Shown here piece by piece: positions 47,635 to 57,032 of a stretch of 64,000 nucleotides of DNA (positions are counted from its first letter, which is position 1; each line of letters opens with the position of its first letter). Location of the stretch: positions 149,118-213,117 of the forward strand of contig DASVZA010000041.1 in the NCBI GenBank assembly GCA_036391875.1. Direction: 5' to 3'. The position numbers and the translations under genes were made by a program. The stretch is from Parasulfuritortus sp036391875. Its GTDB lineage: Bacteria; Pseudomonadota; Gammaproteobacteria; Burkholderiales; Thiobacillaceae. Under the pieces are notes generated by a model. It was not told the DNA's origin and searched no databases. It saw only the letters and a list, made by a program, of their open reading frames with translations.

Positions 47635-49908
47635 TTACTTCGTAAGCGCCATGAAAAGCTCAGGCAGTTTCTCCGGCAATCGTTGGATATTGTCGACCAC
47701 CGTGTACTGTCGGCCGAAGATGTCGCTGACGTATTCGTCGGCCTTGGGGTCGAGGTTGATGCAGTAGGCGAAGATGCCCTTCTGGTCGAGTTCGCGCACG
47801 GCGCGGCGGGCGTCCTCGATCAGCAGGCGCTCGTCCTGGACATCGACGTCGGCCGGCTGGCCGTCGGTGAGGATGAGCATCAGCTTCTTGTCGGCGGGGC
47901 GCGATTCCAGGTAGTGGGCGGCGTGGCGCATGGCGGCGCCCATGCGGGTCGAGTAGCCGGCCGACATGGCGGCGAGGCGGGCCTTCACCTCGTCGCCGAA
48001 GCCTTCGCCGTAGCCCTTGATGTGCATGTAGCGCACGTCGTGCCGGGTGTTGGAGTGGAAGCCGGCGATGGCGAACGGGTCGCCCAGGCGCTCGATGGCC
48101 CAGGCCAGGAGCGAGACGGCTTCCTGGCTGAGTTCGAGGATGGTCTGCTCGCCGCCGGCGGCCTTCTCGTTGAGCGATTCGGACAGGTCGAGCACCAGGC
48201 TGACGGCGATGTTGCGGCCGCTGGTGCGGTGGCTCATGTTGATGCGCGGGTCGGGCGTGGAGCCGCCCTTGAAGTCGATCAGCGAGCGGATGGCGACGTC
48301 GAGGTCGAGCTCGCTGCCTTCCTCCTGGTAGCGGATGCGGACCTTGTCCTGCGGCTTGAGCAGGTCGAGGATGCGCTTCAGCCGCTTGGCCAGGGCGTCG
48401 TGCTTCTGCAGCAGGCGGTCGATGTCGACGGCGCTGCCCTTGGGATGCAGGTGCTCGTACAGGCTGACCCAGTCCGGGCGGTAGGTCTGGCTGTTGTAGT
48501 CCCACTCCGGATAGTGGCGCGGCGGCAGCGACTGCAGCTCGGCTTCCTTCTTCAGCTTCTTGTCCGGGTCGTCGAAGAAGTCCTCGTCGTCGCTGTCCTC
48601 GATGTACAGCCACATGTGGCGGTTGTCGTCGCGGTAGTCGATCACCGTGTCGTCGAACCAGACCTTGGCGAACTGGTCGCTCTGCAGGCGGGTGCGGGCG
48701 GCGAAGGACAGCGCCAGGTCGGCGATCTCGCGGGTGCTGGATTCGCCTTGGGCGAGGATGTCGTTGAAGCGGCCGACGAATTCGTTGATGTGCGGGTTGC
48801 GGTAGCCGTGCTCCGGGTCGATCAGGGCGCGCGACATCATGGCCAGGCGGTGGCGCAGGCAGGACATGGTCTGCGGATCGCAGTCGTCCTCGCCGGGCTG
48901 CGGGTGCAGGCCGAGGAAGATGGCGCGCAGGCCGGGGTATTCGCGGATCAGCAGGTTCTCGATCCGGCAGTCCTCGAAGAACTCGACCGCCATGCGCTGC
49001 AGCGGGCTGTAGTTGTCGGCGACGATCTGCGTCGTCCAGCGCCGGTGGCCGACCATGTGGGCCAGCACGGCGCGGTAGCGGTCGATGCCCTTGATGCCGT
49101 TGGCGCTGTCGAACACGTCGGGCACCCGCATGCCCAGCCTGTCGTAGTAGGGCACCGGCTTGCGCAGCTCGTCGAAGGCGGTGGAATACGGCACCAGTTG
49201 CTCGGCGTCCTGCCACAGGCCGCGCAGGTAGAGGTCGAGCTTGCGCTCGACGTCGGCGAACAACACGCCATGGCGCTCGCGCTGCAGGACGGCGCGGGCG
49301 TCGGCCGACTTGAGGCTGAAATACTCCTCCTGGCGCTCGGGGTGGTTGCGGTAGTTGCGGATGCCGTATTCCACCCAGTTGCGCACGCCTTCCATCGACA
49401 GCTGGGCGAACAGGAACGGCGCCTGCTGGAAGAACTCCGGCAGGCCGGGGCTGGGGAAGGTGGTGTGGTGGCCGTGGATGGAGCCGGTCGTACGATCCAT
49501 CAGGTCGCCGGCGATCTCCATGTAGCGACGCATCTGCTCGCGCGAATGCTGCCGGCGGGCGACCGGAGCCATGGTCTGCAGGAAGGGCGTGATGGCCTTG
49601 CCGTTGGGCGATTTCTGCATCTTCATGACGAAGGCCATCACCTCCGACAGCACCGCCTCCTGGCCCAGCGCCTCGACCACCGAGGGCCATTCCTCCAGGA
49701 AGGCGAGCAGCGGTTCGACGCCGCGGCCCAGCTTGCCGATGACGCGGGCGGCGTCGAGGTAGTGGTAGATGTCCTCCCGCGTCAGCACCGCCAGGGCCTC
49801 GGCCATGACGTCCTCGAACACCTCCTCCACCGGCTTGAAGCGGGTGTCGAGCTGGGCCCAATAGGCCTTCATCAAGGGGTGCTGGTATTCGGTTTCGGCT
49901 TCGCTCAT
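47635..49908 (-). CDS. cbbO: CbbO2, RuBisCO activase vWA subunit (form II type)
   Basis: 757 residues. C-terminal vWA domain with MIDAS VLDLSESLN (near residue 580) and ILTDGQPADVDVQD; long helical N-terminal part; an acidic patch DSDDEDFFDDPDKK near residue 440. It pairs with the cbbQ2 gene upstream and is of the type that reactivates form II RuBisCO. It is clearly diverged from CbbO1 at 10268-12697 and lacks the inserted repeat. A GTTGGGCT repeat separates it from cbbQ2. cbbM is almost 10 kb away. Confidence 0.92.
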   Translation of the reverse strand: MSEAETEYQHPLMKAYWAQLDTRFKPVEEVFEDVMAEALAVLTREDIYHYLDAARVIGKLGRGVEPLLAFLEEWPSVVEALGQEAVLSEVMAFVMKMQKSPNGKAITPFLQTMAPVARRQHSREQMRRYMEIAGDLMDRTTGSIHGHHTTFPSPGLPEFFQQAPFLFAQLSMEGVRNWVEYGIRNYRNHPERQEEYFSLKSADARAVLQRERHGVLFADVERKLDLYLRGLWQDAEQLVPYSTAFDELRKPVPYYDRLGMRVPDVFDSANGIKGIDRYRAVLAHMVGHRRWTTQIVADNYSPLQRMAVEFFEDCRIENLLIREYPGLRAIFLGLHPQPGEDDCDPQTMSCLRHRLAMMSRALIDPEHGYRNPHINEFVGRFNDILAQGESSTREIADLALSFAARTRLQSDQFAKVWFDDTVIDYRDDNRHMWLYIEDSDDEDFFDDPDKKLKKEAELQSLPPRHYPEWDYNSQTYRPDWVSLYEHLHPKGSAVDIDRLLQKHDALAKRLKRILDLLKPQDKVRIRYQEEGSELDLDVAIRSLIDFKGGSTPDPRINMSHRTSGRNIAVSLVLDLSESLNEKAAGGEQTILELSQEAVSLLAWAIERLGDPFAIAGFHSNTRHDVRYMHIKGYGEGFGDEVKARLAAMSAGYSTRMGAAMRHAAHYLESRPADKKLMLILTDGQPADVDVQDERLLIEDARRAVRELDQKGIFAYCINLDPKADEYVSDIFGRQYTVVDNIQRLPEKLPELFMALTK

Positions 49909-49924
49909 GGCGATCGGCTCCGGC

Positions 49925-50000
49925 GTAGGTTGGGCTGAGGAACGAAGCCCAACGGCATTTCGGGCGAGGTGTTGGGCTTCCTCGCGTCAGCCCAACCTAC
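49925..50000. repeat. GTAGGTTGGGCT palindromic repeat in the cbbQ2-cbbO2 spacer
   Basis: 76 bp with terminal inverted repeats GTAGGTTGGGCTGA and TCAGCCCAACCTAC and inner GAAGCCCAAC / GTTGGGCTTC arms. Same family as the element at 14902-14982 in the cbbL-cbbS spacer. Both copies lie inside cbb operons. Confidence 0.85.
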
Positions 50001-50006
50001 GGTGCG

Positions 50007-50816
50007 TCAGGCAAACGTGGCGTCGATGGCGTGGTCGAGCGTCTCGCGGATGTCGGCGTCGTCGGTGATCGGCCGCACCAGGGCCATGCGGCAGGCGTCG
50101 ACCGGGGCCACGCCGTCCTTGATCAGGGTGGCGGCGTAGACCAGCAGGCGGGTCGAGATGCCCTCGTCCAGGCCGTGGCCCTTGAGGTTGCGGGCGGTCT
50201 GGCCGATCTTGACCAGCTTGCCGGCGATGGCCGCGTCCAGGCCGGTTTCCTTGGCCAGGATGGTGGTCTCCAGCTCGGCTTCGGGGTAGTCGAAGTCGAA
50301 GGCGGTGAAGCGCTGCTTGGTCGACTGCTTGAGGTCCTTCATCAGCGACTGGTAGCCGGGGTTGTAGGAGATCACCAGCTGGAAGTCGGGATGGGCCTCG
50401 ATCAGCTCGCCCTTCTTGTCGAGCGGCAGGGTGCGGCGGTGGTCGGTCAGCGGGTGGATGACCACGGTGGTGTCCTGGCGGGCCTCGACCACTTCGTCCA
50501 GGTAGCAGATGGCGCCGATCCGGGCGGCGGTGGTCAGCGGGCCGTCCAGCCAGCGGGTGCCGTTGGCTTCCAGCAGATAGCGGCCGACCAGGTCGGAGGC
50601 AGTCATGTCCTCGTTGCAGGCCACGGTGATCAGTGGCTTGCCCAGCTTCCAGGCCATGTATTCGACGAAGCGGGATTTGCCACAGCCGGTCGGGCCCTTG
50701 ACCATCACCGGCAGGCGGTTGCGGTAGGCGGCCTCGTACAGCGCCACCTCGTTGCCCTGGGCCTGGTAGTAGGGCTCCTTGCGGACCTTGTACTGTTCCT
50801 TGTCGATGCTGGTCAT
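50007..50816 (-). CDS. cbbQ: CbbQ2, AAA+ RuBisCO activase (form II type)
   Basis: 269 residues from ATG at 50816 (MTSIDKEQYKVRKEPYY), with GGGAG 9 nt upstream. Walker A GPTGCGKS, Walker B ICYLDEV, and the conserved EDMTASDLVGRYLLEANG block. Very similar to CbbQ1 in layout. It forms the hexameric motor with CbbO2. A CbbR-like box lies 59 nt upstream, matching the one in front of cbbM. Confidence 0.94.
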   Translation of the reverse strand: MTSIDKEQYKVRKEPYYQAQGNEVALYEAAYRNRLPVMVKGPTGCGKSRFVEYMAWKLGKPLITVACNEDMTASDLVGRYLLEANGTRWLDGPLTTAARIGAICYLDEVVEARQDTTVVIHPLTDHRRTLPLDKKGELIEAHPDFQLVISYNPGYQSLMKDLKQSTKQRFTAFDFDYPEAELETTILAKETGLDAAIAGKLVKIGQTARNLKGHGLDEGISTRLLVYAATLIKDGVAPVDACRMALVRPITDDADIRETLDHAIDATFA

Positions 50817-50874
50817 CTTCAATGCTCCCGCCTTATCCATACTCGATGGCAGGGGATTGTACCCAGTCGATTCA

Positions 50875-50897
50875 TAAATAAAAGTCAGGTGTTCTTA
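50875..50897 (-). promoter_or_regulatory. putative CbbR operator upstream of cbbQ2
   Basis: TAA-N7-TCA-N7-TTA, identical in all three triplets and spacings to the box upstream of cbbM at 61062-61084. It is 59 nt from the cbbQ2 ATG. No cbbR gene is adjacent, so control in trans by one of the two CbbR proteins in this window is likely. Confidence 0.6.
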
Positions 50898-51054
50898 TCA
50901 GAAAAATAAGTTTTTGCTTATGACACAAAACCTCCGCCCGTCGGCGGCCCCATCCGAAATACAGTCACGGCTAACCCGAACCCACCCTAAGCTAAAATCA
51001 GTGTCTGGGCTTGAGCCCCACGGCCCACACCGTCTGGTGGGAGAAGGAAAGATC

Positions 51055-52221
51055 ATGCAAGCATCCGCGATGGAATACCTGGCGGCGGTCACCGCATCGT
51101 CCGTCGAGGAAACGCTCGGCCGCTGGCGCGCCGATTACCCCGAAATGGGCATCCTGGCCCTGGTGCCGGAAACCGAAAAGGACGCCGTGGCCGAATTGCA
51201 GCGGACCTGCAGCCAGGCCGGCGTGCCCCTGGTCGGCGCCGTCTTTCCCGCCCTGCTGCGCGATGGCGCATTCTGCGGCCAGGGCGCCTGGCTGCTCCGC
51301 TTCGACCAAATGCCCTACGCCGCGCTCCATCCCGACCTGCCCCGCGACGACGGCCTGCCGGCGGCACTCGACAAGGTCGTGGCCGGCCTCATGCCGCATC
51401 TGGACGGCAACGGCGACGTCACCCTGTTCATGCTGTTCGACGCCATGCTGCCCAACATCGGCACCATCCTCGACGAGCTGTACCTGCGCCTGGCCAACCG
51501 CGTCCACTACATGGGCGCCAACGCCGGCAGCGAGACCTTCCAGCCCATGCCCTGCCTGTTCGACAACGAGCGCATCGTCCAGAACGGCGTCCTGGCGATG
51601 CTGCTCGAACCGCACCGCGGCGCCATCCTGGAGCACGGCTACGAGGTGCCGGAGCAGATGATCACGGCCACCTCGACCGAGGGCAACCGCATCATGCAGA
51701 TCGACTGGCGCCCGGCCTTCGAGGTCTATCAGGAACTGGCCCGCGCGCAGTACGGGATCGAGATCACCCGCGACAATTTCTACGTCAACGCCGTCCATTT
51801 CCCGTTCGGCATCGTGCGCGCCAACGGCATCACGGTGGTGCGCATCCCGGTGGCGCTGCAGGAGGATGGCTCGCTGTTCTGCGTCGGCGAGGTGCCGGCC
51901 AATGCCGTGCTCGCCTTGCTCCGGGCGCCGGCGGTGGATACCGGCCACACGCTGGACACCCTGCTCGACGGCCTGGCCGAACTGAACGGCGGGGTCGCCG
52001 GCCGCGATCTGCTGCTGTTCTACTGCGCCGGCCGCCGCCTGCACCTGGGCCTCGAAACGGCCGCCGCCGAACTGCGCCTGCTGACCGACCGCAGCAACGC
52101 CCGGCGGCTATGCGGCGCCCTGTCGCTGGGCGAGATCGGCAGCACCACGCAATGGGGCTATCCGCTGTTCCACAATGCCACCCTGGTGGCCAGCCTGTGG
52201 GGTGAGCCGGGCACGCCATGA
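51055..52221 (+). CDS. FIST-domain sensory protein
   Basis: 388 residues from ATG at 51055, chosen for GAGAAGGAAA upstream; the open frame extends earlier without a ribosome binding site. FIST_N region (MGILALVPET, GAVFPALLRDG, VTLFMLFDAMLPNIGTILDE, GANAGSETFQPMPCLFDNE) and FIST_C region (AFEVYQELARAQYG, FPFGIVRANGITVVRIPVAL, LFYCAGRRLHLG). FIST proteins are thought to sense small ligands and to feed signalling partners. The next gene is an HD-GYP phosphodiesterase overlapping by 4 nt, so the output is probably c-di-GMP. Confidence 0.82.
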   Translation: MQASAMEYLAAVTASSVEETLGRWRADYPEMGILALVPETEKDAVAELQRTCSQAGVPLVGAVFPALLRDGAFCGQGAWLLRFDQMPYAALHPDLPRDDGLPAALDKVVAGLMPHLDGNGDVTLFMLFDAMLPNIGTILDELYLRLANRVHYMGANAGSETFQPMPCLFDNERIVQNGVLAMLLEPHRGAILEHGYEVPEQMITATSTEGNRIMQIDWRPAFEVYQELARAQYGIEITRDNFYVNAVHFPFGIVRANGITVVRIPVALQEDGSLFCVGEVPANAVLALLRAPAVDTGHTLDTLLDGLAELNGGVAGRDLLLFYCAGRRLHLGLETAAAELRLLTDRSNARRLCGALSLGEIGSTTQWGYPLFHNATLVASLWGEPGTP

Positions 52222-54272
52222 ACCGCGAACAGATCATGTCGGTGCTGTACGACATCGCCCTGGTGATCGGCGGCGAGGTCAGCGTCCGGCCGCTGCTGAC
52301 CAAGACCGTCCAGCGTCTGCTCTATCACACCTCGTTCCCAACCGGCCTGGTGTGCCTCGACGTGCCCGACGGCGGCGGCGACACCATCGAGACGACGCTC
52401 GACGCCGCGGTCGGCGATTTCGGCTTCGCCGGCCTGGTCGGCTCGCGCATCGAACTGCCGGCGCAGCTGCTGCGCGGCGGGCCGAAAGTCTGCGAGGCCC
52501 CGGCACTGCTGGCCGGGCTGAGCGCCGCGACCCGCACCTACACCGTCTTCCTGCGCCTGCCCATCGACCACCAGGGCGTGCTCTTGCTGCTGGCGCCGCG
52601 CCGGCCCAGCACCCAGCTGCCCCTGACCGAGATCTTCCGGCCGGTGATGGCCAATCTGGCCAAGGCGATCCTGCTTTGCCGCCACAATGACGCCTACACC
52701 GCCGGCCTGCAGGCCGAGCGTGACGAAGCGCAGCGCTTCCTGGCCGAGAGCGAAAAGAAATTCCGCAGCATGGCTACGGCGGCCCAGGATGCGATCGTCA
52801 TGATCGACCACGAAGGCCGCATCAACTATTGGAACCCGGCCGCGGAGCGCATCTTCGGTTATCGCGCCGACGAGGTTGTCGGGCACGACGCCCATTCGCG
52901 GCTGGCACCGGAACGCTACCGGCAACTGTTCCACGAGGGCTTTGCCCGCTTCACCGACAGCGGCCATGGCCCGCTCATCGGCAAGACCATCGAGATCGAG
53001 GCGCTGCGCAAGGACGGCCGCGAATTCCCGGTGGAGGTTTCCATCTCGGCGTTCAAGCTGCAGGGCCGCTGGCACGCGGTGGGATTGCTGCGCGACATCA
53101 CCGAACGCCGCCAGGCGGAGCAGGCCCTGCTGCGCGCCAACCGCACCCTGAAGACGCTGAGCGGCTGCAACGGCATCCTGGTGCGCGCAACCGACGAATC
53201 GCATCTGCTGCACGACATCTGCAGCCTGATCGTCGACACCGGCGGCTACCGCAGCGCCTGGGTCGGCTATGAATGCGAAAACGGCAAGCGCTGCCTGAGC
53301 CCGGTGGCGAGCGCCGGCGAAGACCGCGATTTCATCGGCAACCTCGATATCGACCTGGACGACCGGTCGACGGCGGCCGGGCCGGCCGCCCGCGCCTTTT
53401 TGACGGGCAAGACCCAGCTCGTGCAGGACCTGGCCGCCGACGACAACTATCCGGCCCACCGGAACGACGCCCTGCAGCGCGGCATCGCCGCCGCCATCGC
53501 CCTGCCCCTGCTCGACGGCGGCACGCCGTTCGGCGTGCTCAAGGTCTACGCCGAAGCGCGCGAGGCATTCAACGCGGAGGAAGTCGCCCTGCTCACCGAG
53601 CTGTCCGAGGACCTGGCCTTCGGCATCGTCACCCTGCGCGGCCGGCGCGAGCGCGAGCGGCTGGAGGCGGCCGAGCACGAAGGCGCCGAACGGCTGAAGC
53701 GTGCCCTGCTCGGCACCATCCAGGCAGTCGCGCTCACGGTCGAGAAGCGCGACCCCTACACCGCCGGCCACCAGCAGCGCACGGCCCAGCTGGCGGTGGC
53801 CATCGCCCGGGAACTGGGTTGGCCGGCAGACCGGATCGAGGGCGTCCGGCTCGGCGCCATGATCCACGACATCGGCAAGGTCTACGTCCCGGCCGAGATC
53901 CTCAACCGCCCCGGCCGCTTGAGCGAACTCGAATACGGGCTCATCAAGGCCCACCCCGAGGTCGGCTACGAAATACTGAAAGATGTCGAATTGCCCTGGC
54001 CGGTGGCGCAGATCATCCTGCAGCACCATGAACGCCTGGATGGCAGCGGCTACCCGAAGGGCCTGGCGGACGGCGCGATCATCCCCGAAGCCCGGCTGCT
54101 CGCCATCGCCGACGTGGTCGAGGCGATGGCCGCGCACCGGCCCTATCGGCCGGCGCTGGGCCTGGAAGCCGCTCTGGGAGAGATCACCAGGCAGCGCGGC
54201 ACGCTGTTCGACCCGGAGATGGTCGACGCCTGCCTGAAAGTGCTCCGCGAGCGGGGCTTCAGCTTCGGCTGA
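52218..54272 (+). CDS. PAS-GAF-HD-GYP cyclic-di-GMP phosphodiesterase
   Basis: 684 residues. N-terminal region (1-155) of GAF-like character; PAS near residues 178-300 (FRSMATAAQDAIVMIDHEGR, INYWNPAAERIFGYRADEVV); GAF near 315-480 (AARAFLTGKTQLVQDLAADD, GIAAAIALPLLDGG); HD-GYP from about 505 with HDIGKVYVPAEILN, KAHPEVGYEIL and HHERLDGSGYPKGL. All metal and GYP residues are present, so it should hydrolyse c-di-GMP. It is coupled to the FIST gene by ATGA and likely receives its signal. Confidence 0.93.
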   Translation: MNREQIMSVLYDIALVIGGEVSVRPLLTKTVQRLLYHTSFPTGLVCLDVPDGGGDTIETTLDAAVGDFGFAGLVGSRIELPAQLLRGGPKVCEAPALLAGLSAATRTYTVFLRLPIDHQGVLLLLAPRRPSTQLPLTEIFRPVMANLAKAILLCRHNDAYTAGLQAERDEAQRFLAESEKKFRSMATAAQDAIVMIDHEGRINYWNPAAERIFGYRADEVVGHDAHSRLAPERYRQLFHEGFARFTDSGHGPLIGKTIEIEALRKDGREFPVEVSISAFKLQGRWHAVGLLRDITERRQAEQALLRANRTLKTLSGCNGILVRATDESHLLHDICSLIVDTGGYRSAWVGYECENGKRCLSPVASAGEDRDFIGNLDIDLDDRSTAAGPAARAFLTGKTQLVQDLAADDNYPAHRNDALQRGIAAAIALPLLDGGTPFGVLKVYAEAREAFNAEEVALLTELSEDLAFGIVTLRGRRERERLEAAEHEGAERLKRALLGTIQAVALTVEKRDPYTAGHQQRTAQLAVAIARELGWPADRIEGVRLGAMIHDIGKVYVPAEILNRPGRLSELEYGLIKAHPEVGYEILKDVELPWPVAQIILQHHERLDGSGYPKGLADGAIIPEARLLAIADVVEAMAAHRPYRPALGLEAALGEITRQRGTLFDPEMVDACLKVLRERGFSFG

Positions 54273-54287
54273 ACCCCGCCGCACCGA

Positions 54288-55136
54288 TCAGGACTGGGCC
54301 GACTCCTGGACGACCAGCACCGCGCTGTTGGCCGAACCGGCGACCCGCTCCGAAGTGCTGCCGACCATGAGCCGCTGCACCCGGTTCAGGCCGCGCCGGC
54401 CGATGACGATCAGGTCGGCACCGGTTTCCTCGGCCGCCGCGAGGATGGCCTGGTAGGGCTTGCCCTCGGTGACGACCCGCCCGGTGGCCTCGGCGCCCGC
54501 GGCGCGGAGGGTCGCCAGCGCGCGGTCGACGTTGGCCTGGGCGGCACTGCATTCCACCGTCTGGCCGTCCTTGCACTCGGCCACCGAGACGACGGCGAGA
54601 GGCAGGCCGCAGCGGACCGCGAGCGCGGCCGCCACGGCGGTCGCCCGATCGCTGTTGGCCGAGCCGTCGGTCGCCAGCAGGATGCCCTTGGACCAGAGCT
54701 GTGCCGCGCGCGGCACGGTCAGCACGTCGCAATGGGTGTGGCCGATGACGGTGTGCACCATCTCGCCCAGCAGCATGTTGGCCAGGAAGCCGCGCTTGCC
54801 GCGCCGGCGCAGGACGATGAGGTCGGCCTGGCGCTCATTCGCCTCGTCGACGATCTCGCGGAAGGGCGTCTCGCCCAGCCGGACGTTGCCCTGGATCTCG
54901 ACGCCGCGTGCGGCGCCCGCCTGGCGCAGCGCTTCCAGCTTGGCCGCGGCCTCGGCTTCGGCCTTTTCCTCGAGTTCGGGCGCCATGACCTGGAATTCGG
55001 GATTGCTGACCATGGGCAGCACCGCCAGCAGCGGCTGGCCGCACTTGACCGCAAGTTCGATGGCCACGCGCTCGGCGCCGACGTCGAATTCGGTGCCCTC
55101 GGTGGCGAGAAGGATGTGCTTGAAGGGGGACGTCAC
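54288..55136 (-). CDS. tandem universal stress protein (two Usp domains)
   Basis: 282 residues with two Usp domains: residues 1-about 145 (KHILLATEGTEFDVGAERVA, RRRGKRGFLANMLLGEM) and 150-282 (GILLATDGSANSDRATAVAA, IGRRGLNRVQRLMVGSTSER). The second domain keeps the G-x2-G-x9-G-S ATP motif in modified form. It is 13 nt upstream of nothing on its own strand except the TSUP operon that precedes it, so it is probably the third gene of that operon. Confidence 0.88.
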   Translation of the reverse strand: MTSPFKHILLATEGTEFDVGAERVAIELAVKCGQPLLAVLPMVSNPEFQVMAPELEEKAEAEAAAKLEALRQAGAARGVEIQGNVRLGETPFREIVDEANERQADLIVLRRRGKRGFLANMLLGEMVHTVIGHTHCDVLTVPRAAQLWSKGILLATDGSANSDRATAVAAALAVRCGLPLAVVSVAECKDGQTVECSAAQANVDRALATLRAAGAEATGRVVTEGKPYQAILAAAEETGADLIVIGRRGLNRVQRLMVGSTSERVAGSANSAVLVVQESAQS

Positions 55137-55149
55137 TGTGTTCTCCCGG

Positions 55150-55557
55150 TCAGTGCAGGATATTGGAAGCGGACACCAGCAGCACCAGGATCAGCAGGAT
55201 GGAGATGATCAGGTGCGCCTTCTCGCCCTGGCGGGCGAACAGCGGCAGGATGGCCAGCGAACTGGCGATGGAGGCGCTGGCCAGCACGACGATGCCGACG
55301 TAGTTGAGCATGTCGCCCTTGGCGATGTCCTTCACCCAGGCCCAGCCGGTCGGCGTGCCGGTGGCCTTGGCGTATTCGGCCGCCGACAGGCCCCAGTAAT
55401 GGGAGACCTGGTCGACCGGCACCAGCGGCTGCAGGACGCCGGTCATGTAGAGCGCGAAGCTCACCACCAGCATGACGAAGCCGAGCTTGACGCCGGCACC
55501 CATGACCTTCGCGAAGCGCAGTTGCTCCTCGGAGGCGTATTTGTTCTGTTCGGACAT
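55150..55557 (-). CDS. small membrane protein (DUF1634-like), TSUP partner
   Basis: 135 residues from ATG at 55557 (MSEQNKYASEEQLRFAKVM); CGGGAGAACGCGAA precedes it. Three hydrophobic segments (VKLGFVMLVVSFALYMTGVL, LNYVGIVVLASASIASSLAI, LIISILLILVLLVSASNIL). Proteins of this kind (DUF1634) commonly sit beside TSUP permeases; their role is unknown. It starts 17 nt after the TSUP stop. Confidence 0.72.
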   Translation of the reverse strand: MSEQNKYASEEQLRFAKVMGAGVKLGFVMLVVSFALYMTGVLQPLVPVDQVSHYWGLSAAEYAKATGTPTGWAWVKDIAKGDMLNYVGIVVLASASIASSLAILPLFARQGEKAHLIISILLILVLLVSASNILH

Positions 55558-55574
55558 TTCGCGTTCTCCCGTGC

Positions 55575-56537
55575 TTACATCCAGATGCCCAGGCCCTTGA
55601 GCAGGGCGCGGACACCGGCGAACAACAACATTGCGATCACCATCTTGCGGATCACCGAGGCCTTGACCACCTTCAGCAGGCGCACGCCGATCATGGCGCC
55701 CATCATCATGCCGATGATGGAAGGCACGACGATGATCGGCAGGATGGCGCCCTGGTTGATATAGACCCAGGCGGCGGACGAGGTCATCGACAGGATCAGG
55801 CTGCTGCTGCCGGCGGCCACCTTGAGCGGCACGCCCATAAGCAGGTTGAGGGTCGGCACGTTGGCCCAGCCGGCGCCGAGGCCGAACATGCCGGCCAGCA
55901 CGCCGATGAAGACGAAGGTGAGCAGGGCCTGGGGCGTGCGATGCACGAGCCACTCGATGTCCTTGTTGTGCGCGGTGTCGTGGAACAGGCCGTTGATGCG
56001 CAGGGCGGCCGACAGCGGGTCGGCCTTCTGGATGCCGGGCACGTCGGCCTTCTTCGCGGTCAGCATCAGGAAGACGATGCCGAGGATGATGACACCGAGC
56101 GAGGTCTGGGCGATGGCCGCCGGCAGCAGGAGGCCGATCATGGCGCCGATGATCTGGCTGATCGCCACCAGCAGCGACAGCGGCAGCGCCAGACGCAGGC
56201 TGGCCAGGCCCAGGCGCAGCAGGCCGGGGCTGGCGGCCAGGGCGCTGGCCAGGGCGACCATCAGGCCGCCGCCGCGCACGAAGTCCAGGTTGAACGGGAA
56301 GAAGCCGCCGACGATGGGCACGAACAGCACGCCGCCGCCCACGCCCGCCGGCACCGCGACGATGCCGAGGAAGAAACAGACCACGAACAGCATCAGCGGC
56401 CAGGCCCACCAGGGCATGGTGCTGGCCGCAGCGGGCGCGCCGGTCGCCGCGAGGGCCGGGACGTTGACGCAGATGAGCAGGAGCAGGAGCGGGATCAGCG
56501 CCCGCCGGCCGGATAGGACATTTGTGAGTGACATCAT
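55575..56537 (-). CDS. TSUP family permease (sulfite/organosulfonate exporter type)
   Basis: About 320 residues from ATG at 56537 or 56534; no ribosome binding site settles it. Signal-like first segment (ALIPLLLLLICVNVPALAA) and about eight further membrane helices in two repeats, each with a Gly-rich start: FFLGIVAVPAGVGGGVLFVP and VFIGVLAGMFGLGAGWANVP. These repeats are the TauE/SafE signature. In a sulfur oxidiser, sulfite or thiosulfate movement is a reasonable guess. The downstream DUF1634-like and Usp genes complete the operon. Confidence 0.85.
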   Translation of the reverse strand: MMSLTNVLSGRRALIPLLLLLICVNVPALAATGAPAAASTMPWWAWPLMLFVVCFFLGIVAVPAGVGGGVLFVPIVGGFFPFNLDFVRGGGLMVALASALAASPGLLRLGLASLRLALPLSLLVAISQIIGAMIGLLLPAAIAQTSLGVIILGIVFLMLTAKKADVPGIQKADPLSAALRINGLFHDTAHNKDIEWLVHRTPQALLTFVFIGVLAGMFGLGAGWANVPTLNLLMGVPLKVAAGSSSLILSMTSSAAWVYINQGAILPIIVVPSIIGMMMGAMIGVRLLKVVKASVIRKMVIAMLLFAGVRALLKGLGIWM

Positions 56538-57032
56538 GTTGGCTAGCTGTAGTTGGCGCCGCTGGCTGAGCGGCAACGTTGGGAAGGCGATACCCGCCGT
56601 TCCGGGCGGTTCTGGAATATCGGGCACGGTTCGACGTGCGGCAGCATGACGCGCATAGGCGTAACGACCCCTGGCTTGATTGAAACAGGTAAGCGACGTG
56701 ATCGCTTCCGGCATTGCGGAAGCAAACCCGGCATAATTAGCAAGGATGGGGCCAGCTCCGCTTCCGGACGAATTGTCATTGCGCAGCACGGACTTGCCGG
56801 CCCAGGCGGCGGATCAAGCCAATCCGGCACCCAACACAATGAGTATGCCTCTACACAAATTGTTGCCACACAATGCGATGCGCATCAAGGAACAGGCCGC
56901 CACGCCGCGCACCGGGCGGCAACGCGCCGGCGCCGGCCGAACTCGTATTAGACTACGCTTGTTACGGCCCGAGCCGTCAGGCCCGCACCGAGCAGGAAGC
57001 GCATTCACCTGGTTCCGCCACGAGGACGCCCA
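56538..57032. other. divergent intergenic region between TSUP and response regulator genes
   Basis: 495 bp with no gene that I can support; the overlapping short frames lack ribosome binding sites. It contains a 7-bp-arm hairpin GCTTCCG-N6-CGGAAGC at 56704-56723 and an AT-richer part around 56835-56880 with repeated ACACAA. These may be operator or promoter elements for the two divergent operons. Confidence 0.4.
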
